Shown here one piece after another: positions 1 through 6,140 of a stretch of 6,140 nucleotides of DNA. The DNA is from JBBRLG01 sp038231495 (GTDB lineage: Bacteria > Planctomycetota > Planctomycetia > Gemmatales > Gemmataceae), in assembly GCA_038231495.1 (NCBI GenBank), contig JBBRLG010000455.1, positions 1 to 6,140 on the forward strand, read 5' to 3'. A program made the position numbers and the translations under genes. How positions within the stretch are numbered: position 1 is the stretch's first letter; each line of letters starts with the position of its first letter. The notes below the pieces were generated by a model. It was given only the letters and a program-made list of their open reading frames with translations, was not told where the DNA came from and ran no database searches.

Positions 1-66
1 ACGTGGTACGCAACCCGTGGGGATTACGAACCGACGTGGGACGCAACACGTCGGGCTTACGCATCG
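1..66. repeat. Two imperfect 33-bp direct repeats
   Basis: Bases 1-33 and 34-66 align end to end without gaps, with 27 of 33 identical positions. Both begin ACGTGG, contain ACGCAAC and end in a TTACG-x-A-x-CG pattern. A related piece, ATCGGGCTACGCC, recurs at about 135-147 just before the first gene. The array begins at the window edge, so more copies may lie to the left. The stretch has no convincing reading frame. I take it for an intergenic repeat; its role is unknown. Confidence 0.5.
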
Positions 67-97
67 ACGCTCGCCATGCAGTTCGCAATTCTCACCG

Positions 98-126
98 TTG
101 ACGCGCCCCCCGCGCCGCCTTACGCT
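98..126 (+). promoter_or_regulatory. Candidate sigma70-like promoter of the hydrolase gene
   Basis: TTGACG (98-103) matches five of six bases of a -35 box. It is followed after 17 bases by TACGCT (121-126), a poor -10 match. Transcription would begin near 133, giving a leader of about 37 bases before the start codon at 170. In a GC-rich genome such matches arise easily, so this is only a candidate. Confidence 0.22.
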
Positions 127-169
127 GGTGTTCCATCGGGCTACGCCTGCTACTCCAAGGACACCTGCC

Positions 170-2296
170 ATGAAACCCGCCGTCTTGCTCTCTCCCATCT
201 GCGCCGGCCTCGTCGTGTGCGCCGCCCTCGCCGCGGACACCAACCCCGGCCGCGTGTTGCCCGCCGGCCAGAAGTCCACCGACGCCCGCCTGGTACGCCT
301 GCACGACCTCTACGACAAAGACTTCTATTTCACGCCGCCGCCGACGCGCGCAATCTGGGAAAAACGCCGGAAGGAACTGCGCGAGCAGGTCCTCGTCGCC
401 AACGGCTTGTGGCCGCTGCCGGAAAAGACGCCCCTGAACCCCGTCATCCACGGCAAGATCGAGAAAGACGATTACACGATCGAAAAAGTGTTCTTCGCCA
501 GCTATCCCGGCCACTACGTCAGCGGCAACCTGTACCGGCCCAAGAACAAGACGGGCAAGTTGCCGGGCGTGTTGTTCCCGCACGGCCACTGGGAGGACGC
601 CCGCTTCTTCGACGCCGGCGAACCCGCCGCGAAAAAGCTCGTCGCGGGCGGCGGCGAAAAGACGATGGCCGGTGCCCGCCACCCGCTGCAAGCCCTGCCC
701 GCGGAACTCGCCCGCATGGGCTGTGTCGTCTTCCACTACGACATGGTCGGCCACTCCGACAGCAAGGTCATCAAGCACCGCGAAGGCTTCACCGACGCGG
801 ACGCCGAACTCCATTTGCAAAGCTTCATGGGCCTGCAAACCTGGAACAGCATTCGCGCCCTCGACTTCCTCACGGCCCTGCCGGACGTGGACGCGAAGCG
901 CATCGGCGTCACCGGGGCCAGCGGCGGCGGCACGCAAACGTTCATCCTCTGTGCCGTGGACGACCGGCCGACGGTGGCGTTCCCGGCGGTGATGGTGTCG
1001 GTCGAAATGCAGGGCGGTTGCGTGTGCGAAAACTGCTCGCTGCAGCGCGTCAACACCGGCAACGTCGAGCTGGCCGGACTCTTCGCCCCGAAGCCGCTAG
1101 GCATGAGCGGTGCCAACGACTGGACGCTGCACATCGAGGAAAAGGGCCTGCCGGAGTTGAAAAAACTCTACAAGCTCTACGACGCCGAGGACAAGGTGAT
1201 GGCGAAGTGCTTCCCGCAGTTCGACCACAACTACAACCAGATGAGCCGGGAGGTGATGTACAACTGGTTCAACAAGCACCTGAAACTCGGCCTGACGGAA
1301 CCCGTGGTCGAGAAGCCGTTCGAGCCGGTGCCGGCCAAGGAGTTGTCGGTCTACGACGAGCAGCACCCGCGGCCCAAGGATTTCGTGGATGTCGAGCGCT
1401 TGCGCACTTACCTGACCGAAGCCTCCGACCAGCAAATCAACGCGCTGGTGCCGAAGGACGCCAAGAATTTAGAAAACTATCGCCACGTCGTCGGCACGGC
1501 GTTGCGCGTCATGGTCAACGACACATTGCCGGACGCCAAGGACGTGGAGGCCACGGAAGTCGGCGACAAGGAAGAGCACGATGGCGTGACGATGCGCCGC
1601 TACCTCCTGGCCCGCAAGAGTGCGAAGGAAAAGGAAGCCGTCCCCGCCATCGGCATCAAGGGTCCGGAGTTCGACGGCACGGTCGTCGTCTGGGTGCATC
1701 CCGAAGGCAAGGCGAGTCTCTTCAAGGACGGCAAGCTGACGCCGGAGGCGAAAAAGGTGCTGGACCGCAAGGCCGCGATCCTGGCGGTGGACGTGTTCGG
1801 CGTCGGCGAGTTGCAGGCGGAGAAGCCGTTGCCGGTGGACAAGAAGTACGCCGGCTTCACGTTCGGCTACAACCGGTCGCTGTTGGCCAACCGCGTCCAC
1901 GACATCCTGACGGCGGTGGCGATGGCGCGCGGCCACGAGAAGACGAAGGTGGTGGACCTGGTCGGCTTCGACAAGGCCGGCCCGTGGGTGCTGCTGGCCC
2001 GCAGCCTGTGCGGCGATGCGGTCCGGCGGACGGCGGCGGACATGAACGAATTCCGCTTCGACAAGGTGCGCTCGACCGACGACGAGATGATGCTGCCGGG
2101 CGCGCTGAAGTACGGCGGCCTGCCCGCGCTGGCCGGCCTGGCCGCGCCGGGCGAACTGTACGTCCACGCCCACCGCGGCACCGGTGCGAGCAAATGGCTC
2201 AAGACGGCCTACACCGCCGCGAAGGCGGCGGACCACCTGCAACAACAACCGGACAAGCAGCCAACGGACAAGGTGATCGACTGGTTGCTGCGTTGA
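170..2296 (+). CDS. Secreted two-domain alpha/beta hydrolase, acetylxylan-esterase-like
   Basis: A 708-residue exported hydrolase, probably an esterase acting on acylated polysaccharide outside the cytoplasm; the substrate is inferred. Residues 1-22 form a Sec signal peptide (short basic start, hydrophobic core, likely cut near ALAA-DT). There is no good lipobox. Residues about 90-375 carry an alpha/beta hydrolase fold: an HGHW turn (138-141) for the oxyanion region, nucleophile Ser251 in GASGGG, probable acid Asp317 in GANDWT, and His353 in FDHNYNQ. A cysteine cluster, CVCENC (284-289), follows the nucleophile strand. Residues about 400-708 look like a second, degenerate hydrolase half, with GFDKAG (599-604) where a nucleophile elbow would sit. 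The ATG at 170 is chosen over the in-frame codon at 17 because a signal peptide follows it directly and AAGGA (157-161) lies 8 bases upstream. It resembles large planctomycete 'acetyl xylan esterase' proteins. Fold and catalytic triad are secure; substrate is not. Confidence 0.85.
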   Translation: MKPAVLLSPICAGLVVCAALAADTNPGRVLPAGQKSTDARLVRLHDLYDKDFYFTPPPTRAIWEKRRKELREQVLVANGLWPLPEKTPLNPVIHGKIEKDDYTIEKVFFASYPGHYVSGNLYRPKNKTGKLPGVLFPHGHWEDARFFDAGEPAAKKLVAGGGEKTMAGARHPLQALPAELARMGCVVFHYDMVGHSDSKVIKHREGFTDADAELHLQSFMGLQTWNSIRALDFLTALPDVDAKRIGVTGASGGGTQTFILCAVDDRPTVAFPAVMVSVEMQGGCVCENCSLQRVNTGNVELAGLFAPKPLGMSGANDWTLHIEEKGLPELKKLYKLYDAEDKVMAKCFPQFDHNYNQMSREVMYNWFNKHLKLGLTEPVVEKPFEPVPAKELSVYDEQHPRPKDFVDVERLRTYLTEASDQQINALVPKDAKNLENYRHVVGTALRVMVNDTLPDAKDVEATEVGDKEEHDGVTMRRYLLARKSAKEKEAVPAIGIKGPEFDGTVVVWVHPEGKASLFKDGKLTPEAKKVLDRKAAILAVDVFGVGELQAEKPLPVDKKYAGFTFGYNRSLLANRVHDILTAVAMARGHEKTKVVDLVGFDKAGPWVLLARSLCGDAVRRTAADMNEFRFDKVRSTDDEMMLPGALKYGGLPALAGLAAPGELYVHAHRGTGASKWLKTAYTAAKAADHLQQQPDKQPTDKVIDWLLR

Positions 2297-2327
2297 CCCC
2301 GGAGGGCAGGCGGTAGGCGGCCCCGGC

Positions 2328-2348
2328 GGGTCGCGGGTCGCGGGTCGT
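2328..2348. repeat. Tandem heptamer, three copies
   Basis: GGGTCGC, GGGTCGC and GGGTCGT follow each other without gaps. This is a short slippage-type array in the spacer after the hydrolase gene, and no function is suggested by its position. Confidence 0.6.
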
Positions 2349-2417
2349 GGCCGGTGGGAAGCGCTCTTGCCAAAACCGCCCGAAGATGGTTTTCTACCGA
2401 CACAGGAGCGGCCGGTT

Positions 2418-2429
2418 GCCGCTAGCGGC
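2418..2429. repeat. Perfect 12-bp palindrome
   Basis: GCCGCTAGCGGC reads the same on both strands and lies about 70 bases before the ACP start. It may be a dispersed genomic palindrome or a dimeric regulator site. The window has no second copy to decide between these. Confidence 0.45.
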
Positions 2430-2499
2430 GTTGCACAACCTCCCCCGGCGGTCGGTGCGCGTCCCCCAGGATGGGAATCAATAGCCAGGAAGGTGAACC

Positions 2500-2781
2500 A
2501 TGCCGGACCGCGCGACCGTACGCAGCACGCTGATCGAGCTCCTGGAGGCCGACACCGGCGAGAAGCACGGCGACCTCGCCGACGACGCCAACCTGCGGGA
2601 GGGTCTCGGCCTCGACTCGGTGGACGTGGTGAGCATCGTTTCGCAAATCGAGCGCCGTTTCCACATCCGCCTGACGCACCAGGAGCTGGAAAAGCTGGTG
2701 ACGGTCGCAGACGTGCTGAACCTGCTGGAAGGAAAGCTTACCGAGCATTCCCAAACGCCGCCGCCGGCGCAGGCCGCGTGA
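2500..2781 (+). CDS. Acyl carrier protein
   Basis: A 93-residue acyl carrier protein, the cytoplasmic four-helix carrier that holds acyl chains as thioesters on 4'-phosphopantetheine during fatty-acid or related synthesis. The attachment site is Ser40 in GLDSVDVVSI (residues 37-46), which fits the family motif (GxDS followed by hydrophobic residues). Acidic helices flank it: LADDANLREGLGL before, and IERRFHIRLTHQELEKL after. A predicted final helix, TVADVLNLLEGKL (68-80), closes the domain. Typical carriers have about 75-85 residues; the extra C-terminal tail (about 81-93) is rich in Pro, Ala and Gln. AGGAAGGTG (2487-2495) supplies a strong ribosome-binding site for the ATG at 2500. No synthase, ketosynthase or phosphopantetheinyl transferase gene lies nearby, so the pathway cannot be told. 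It may be a specialised carrier rather than the housekeeping AcpP. Confidence 0.9.
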   Translation: MPDRATVRSTLIELLEADTGEKHGDLADDANLREGLGLDSVDVVSIVSQIERRFHIRLTHQELEKLVTVADVLNLLEGKLTEHSQTPPPAQAA

Positions 2782-2784
2782 AAG

Positions 2785-2841
2785 CGGACAAGGGGACAAG
2801 GGGACAAGGGGAATTTGATTTCCCCCGTGTCCCCTTGTCCG
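2785..2841 (+). terminator. Hairpin built from tandem octamer, probable transcription end of ACP gene
   Basis: Four bases after the ACP stop codon three copies of GGACAAGG stand in tandem (2786-2809). The left arm CGGACAAGGGGACA (2785-2798) pairs perfectly with TGTCCCCTTGTCCG (2828-2841). An inner GGGGAA (2808-2813) can pair with TTCCCC (2820-2825) around a 6-base loop. Register slippage between the three copies gives several alternative stems. Only ATTT follows, so it is not a classic T-tail terminator, although position and stability favour ending the ACP transcript. Confidence 0.5.
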
Positions 2842-2876
2842 GATTTACACAGCCTCGGAACCCCCAGATATTGCCC

Positions 2877-2904
2877 TTGTCGGCTGGCAAGGGGTCTGTA
2901 ATAA
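2877..2904 (+). promoter_or_regulatory. Candidate tRNA-Lys promoter
   Basis: TTGTCG (2877-2882) and TAATAA (2899-2904) are separated by 16 bases. They place the transcription start near 2911, about 13 bases before the mature tRNA 5' end. The -10 box sits in a locally AT-rich patch, which supports it. A small stem, CCCTTG (2874-2879) with CAAGGG (2888-2893), overlaps the -35 region. Confidence 0.35.
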
Positions 2905-2923
2905 AAGCACAGTACCCGAAGCA

Positions 2924-4618
<1,695 letters not shown>

Positions 4619-4632
4619 CAGGTTTGTCCCTT

Positions 4633-4668
4633 CTGAGAACGGCCGGCCGCCGCCTCCCCGGTTCTCAG
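4633..4668. promoter_or_regulatory. Inverted repeat directly upstream of the integrase ribosome-binding site
   Basis: CTGAGAAC (4633-4640) and GTTCTCAG (4661-4668) are perfect inverted copies separated by 20 GC-rich bases, which include the palindrome GGCCGGCC (4641-4648). The left arm ends exactly where the integrase Shine-Dalgarno sequence (complement of 4627-4632) begins. It could be an operator for a dimeric repressor, perhaps the integrase's own helix-turn-helix, or an RNA hairpin controlling translation. Neither is shown. Confidence 0.4.
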
Positions 4669-4843
4669 GTCGGGCAGACGGTAGCACGGCCGAAAGGATT
4701 GACGGGTAAAGTATCGTCAGAATGGGCACGGGGCACAATGTCGGTAGGCAACGGGAGGGGCAAAATTCTGGTGGTGGCGACCGCGGCGACGACGAAGTCG
4801 CCCGTACTCACGGCGGATTTGCTCCAAGAAATCGGGATGGACC

Positions 4844-4962
4844 TAGTGCCTTGTCAACCGTTGGCTGATGGGTAGGACGGACTTCCTAGTCCGTCTTTGA
4901 ACCCGGACGGGCTAGGAAGCCCGTCCTCCTTCATCCATCACGCTACGAGTGACAATGCACTA
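4844..4962. mobile_element. MITE-like element with 17-bp inverted ends at a TA site
   Basis: The ends at 4840-4856 and 4950-4966 are inverted copies matching at 16 of 17 positions (GACCTAGTGC then C or A then TTGTCA). If the target is TA, the element body is 4846-4960 (115 bp) flanked by TA at 4844-4845 and 4961-4962. The rejoined empty site would read GACCTAGGTC, itself a perfect palindrome. TA duplication and a CTAG-centred target fit non-autonomous relatives of IS630/Tc1-mariner elements; the family is inferred. There is no room for a transposase, so it would depend on one elsewhere in the genome. Confidence 0.6.
4876..4926. repeat. REPIN-like pair of inverted hairpins inside the short element
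   Basis: Hairpin one: GACGGACT (4876-4883), loop TCCT, AGTCCGTC (4888-4895). Hairpin two: GGACGGGCT (4905-4913), loop AGGA, AGCCCGTCC (4918-4926). The second is close to the reverse complement of the first, even in the loop, with 9 bases between them. The stems differ by compensated changes (A-T in one, G-C in the other), so pairing is kept. Two inverted palindromes of this kind form the layout called a REPIN. Confidence 0.65.
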
Positions 4963-4973
4963 GGTCGGGGACA

Positions 4974-5171
4974 TCATGTGCCACCTGTCGGGCAGCGCCA
5001 GCGACAAATCCGAAACCGGGTCAGAATTCCATGAGATTCAACTCTCGTCGCCTTTTCGTCGAGGTACATCGACGTGCCGGCCTGCCAGAACGACCAGTCC
5101 CCTTCGTAACCGTTCACGGGGCAAGGGTGACAAACGTACAGAGCGGCACCGAGCGGCGAAGTTCCTTCCAA
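4974..5171 (-). other. Unassigned open frame, possibly a gene remnant
   Basis: The minus-strand frame is open from a stop near 5249 to a stop at 4974. The only start would be TTG at 5171, giving 65 residues, with no convincing ribosome-binding site. The middle (ALYVCHPCPVNGYEGDWSFW, then QAGTSMYLDEKATRVESHG) has Trp, Tyr and Cys content more like a true protein than the arginine-rich shadows around it. The last 18 residues are basic and look out of phase. I recognise no family. It may be a broken gene fragment or chance. Confidence 0.15.
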
Positions 5172-5337
5172 GCTACTTCGGTCGATGCGACCGACGTGCG
5201 CAACGCGCTGGCCCGTGGGATGTCTGCACCAACGTCCAGGGGATCAACTCGACACATCCGAAATCTCCGACGCAGCCCGACACTCCTGGGATACCTCCAG
5301 CCTGTAGCCGCCGCGGGCCGCCTTCGAGCAGGTGTCG

Positions 5338-6042
5338 ATGGCCTCGGAATACGCCGCGCGAAGTTCGCCAACCACGGCGTTTCCCGACGCGGTCGTGTCG
5401 TGGATCTCGACCGAGACGCCGGATCGCGTCAAGGAAGTGGTGATCGCCCGCGGCATGAACGACAGCCAGTTCGCGGCCAACCCGCTGGTCACGTTGCAGC
5501 ACGCCTACTGGTGTCCGCCGGTCGGCCGGTCGCTGTGGCGCAAGCGGATCAAGGACGGCGCCGTCGCCGGCATCAAGGCGAAGACGGTCTATCCGCCGCG
5601 CCCCGACAGCTGGCCGCTCGACGACAAGGGCCAGCCGTCGCCCTGGCCGCCGGACAAGGTGCTGTCGCTCATCCAGGCCGGCCTGTTGCAGGGCAAGAGC
5701 ATCGGCTTCCAGGTGCTGAAGGGCCACCACCCCGACTCGAAAGAGTGCGACAAGAACGGCTGGAACCCGGACCGCGTCGGCTACCTCATCGACGAATGGC
5801 TGCTGCTGGAGTACGCGGTCTGCTACCTGCCGTGCCACCCGGACACCCTCGTCGAGGCCGTGTCGAAAGGCTCCGTCGATTTCCCCGCCGACCTGGCCCG
5901 CGCGCTCGGCATCGATGACACGATATTTCGCCGGCCGCCGGAGACAGCGCCGCGACCGTCAAGGAGCGGGGAGAAGGCGGTGACCGCAGCGCTGACGGAG
6001 GTGGAGAAGGCGGTGACCGCAGCGGTCGATTTTGGGTGGTGA
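5338..6042 (+). CDS. HK97-type prohead protease (phage capsid maturation)
   Basis: A 234-residue serine protease of the HK97-type prohead family (herpesvirus-assemblin fold), which trims scaffold and capsid proteins inside the immature phage head. Family signatures in order: VVSWISTETPDRVKEVVIARGM (split here as VVSWISTETPDR, residues 19-30, then VKEVVIARGM), NPLVTLQHAYWCPPVGRS with probable catalytic His55, GLLQGKSIGF with probable nucleophile Ser121, and LLLEYAVCYLPCHPDTLVEA with Glu158 as possible third residue. The C-terminal part (about 198-234) is low-complexity and includes a duplicated EKAVTAA. ATG 5338 has AGG (5330-5332) 5 bases before it; GTG 5332 is the alternative start. The protein begins very near the first conserved strand, and an in-frame stop lies at 5305-5307, so the N-terminus may be slightly shortened. 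No portal, capsid or terminase gene is visible, although the portal usually precedes and the capsid follows. Confidence 0.82.
   Translation: MASEYAARSSPTTAFPDAVVSWISTETPDRVKEVVIARGMNDSQFAANPLVTLQHAYWCPPVGRSLWRKRIKDGAVAGIKAKTVYPPRPDSWPLDDKGQPSPWPPDKVLSLIQAGLLQGKSIGFQVLKGHHPDSKECDKNGWNPDRVGYLIDEWLLLEYAVCYLPCHPDTLVEAVSKGSVDFPADLARALGIDDTIFRRPPETAPRPSRSGEKAVTAALTEVEKAVTAAVDFGW
5970..6024 (+). repeat. In-gene direct repeat at the 3' end of the protease gene
   Basis: Two identical 22-base copies (5970-5991 and 6003-6024), beginning GGAGAAGGCGG, are 33 bases apart, exactly 11 codons, so both encode EKAVTAA in frame. Perfect identity at the DNA level suggests a recent duplication or slippage event. 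It lengthens the tail after the folded protease domain and should not affect the active site. Confidence 0.8.
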
Positions 6043-6045
6043 CTC

Positions 6046-6140
6046 CATCGAGCTTCCTGAGCTACAAATAGCCCGATTTTGCATGAAAACCGGCTGCCTA
6101 GATTGCCCAAGCCTTCCATATTCCGCCAGGAAGCTCGATG
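6046..6140. repeat. Perfect 14-bp inverted repeat bounding 95 bp at the window edge
   Basis: CATCGAGCTTCCTG (6046-6059) and CAGGAAGCTCGATG (6127-6140) are exact inverted copies, starting 3 bases after the protease stop codon. The 67 bases between them are clearly more AT-rich than the surroundings and hold no reading frame. The right arm ends at the last base of the window, so its full length and any target duplication cannot be judged. It could be a small palindromic element, the terminal repeats of a miniature transposon, or a long-loop terminator. Confidence 0.55.

Larger units (their letters stand above)
2297..2499. other. Spacer between hydrolase and ACP genes with repeats and palindrome
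   Basis: This 203-base spacer argues against tight co-transcription of the two genes. It holds a tandem heptamer (2328-2348) and a perfect 12-bp palindrome (2418-2429). It also holds a weak inverted pair, AAAACC (2372-2377) and GGTTTT (2388-2393), which ends in a short T run and could act as a poor terminator of the hydrolase gene. TTGCCA at 2367-2372 could be a -35 box for the ACP gene, but no good -10 follows. The frame open from 2367 to 2933 on the plus strand runs through the ACP gene in another phase and is not believed. Confidence 0.5.
4669..5337. other. Gene-poor stretch between integrase and prohead protease
   Basis: About 670 bases with no gene I can defend. It holds a short palindromic mobile element (4844-4962). 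Plus-strand frames at 4738-4875, 4976-5443 and 5031-5918 have unlikely compositions (long runs of Arg, Pro and Ser), and the last reads through the protease gene out of phase. A minus-strand frame at 5249-4974 looks more protein-like but matches nothing I know. TTGACG at 4699-4704 has no good partner box. The stretch may be the decayed remains of phage or island genes that once separated the integrase from the capsid protease. Confidence 0.5.

Noticed and set aside
17..169. Extension of the hydrolase reading frame to an upstream start at 17
   Set aside because: The 51 extra residues are Arg/Pro/Thr-rich, cross the 33-bp repeats and would bury the signal peptide. The ATG at 170 has a good ribosome-binding site.
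92..2248. Long minus-strand and alternate-frame ORFs across the hydrolase gene
   Set aside because: They are shadows of a strong coding gene in GC-rich DNA, rich in Arg/His/Val/Ala and without domains.
4619..4738. Extension of the integrase to a start at 4738
   Set aside because: The 40 extra residues run through the inverted repeat and have no family similarity, while the ATG at 4618 has AAGGGA at proper spacing.
5031..5918. 295-residue plus-strand frame overlapping the prohead protease
   Set aside because: After about 5300 it is an arginine-rich shadow of the protease frame, and the first part has no start signal or recognisable domain.

Overview
The window is GC-rich (roughly two thirds G+C by eye). 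It looks like chromosomal DNA of a planctomycete, most likely a Gemmata-type lineage. That placement rests on the style of the long secreted alpha/beta hydrolase, the integrase with a tail running into a tRNA, the type of prohead protease, and the short palindromic repeats between genes. It is inference from remembered families, not from a search.

Layout from left to right. Bases 1-169 hold two imperfect 33-bp repeats and a weak promoter candidate. A 708-residue exported two-half alpha/beta hydrolase (acetylxylan-esterase-like) follows at 170-2296. After a repeat-bearing spacer comes a stand-alone acyl carrier protein (2500-2781), closed by a hairpin built from a tandem octamer. An intact tRNA-Lys(CTT) lies at 2924-2996. 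Immediately beyond its 3' end, and pointing at it, is a tyrosine recombinase gene (4618-2930, minus strand) whose last 22 codons are the antisense of the tRNA. This is the usual geometry of an element integrated at a tRNA 3' end, so DNA right of about 2996 is probably acquired. The far attachment site was not seen and probably lies outside the window.

Right of the integrase is about 700 bp of gene-poor DNA carrying a short TA-flanked palindromic element (MITE-like, with two inverted hairpins inside, REPIN-like). Next is a HK97-type prohead protease (5338-6042), the only recognisable phage structural gene here. The window closes on a perfect 14-bp inverted repeat (6046-6059 / 6127-6140) that may be a small element or the edge of one.

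The left part (hydrolase, ACP, tRNA) reads as ordinary host chromosome. The right part (integrase, MITE, protease) reads as an integrated phage-like element or its remnant. The most unusual protein feature is an excisionase-like helix-turn-helix placed inside the core-binding domain of the integrase. No CRISPR array, toxin-antitoxin pair or recognisable defence system was found.
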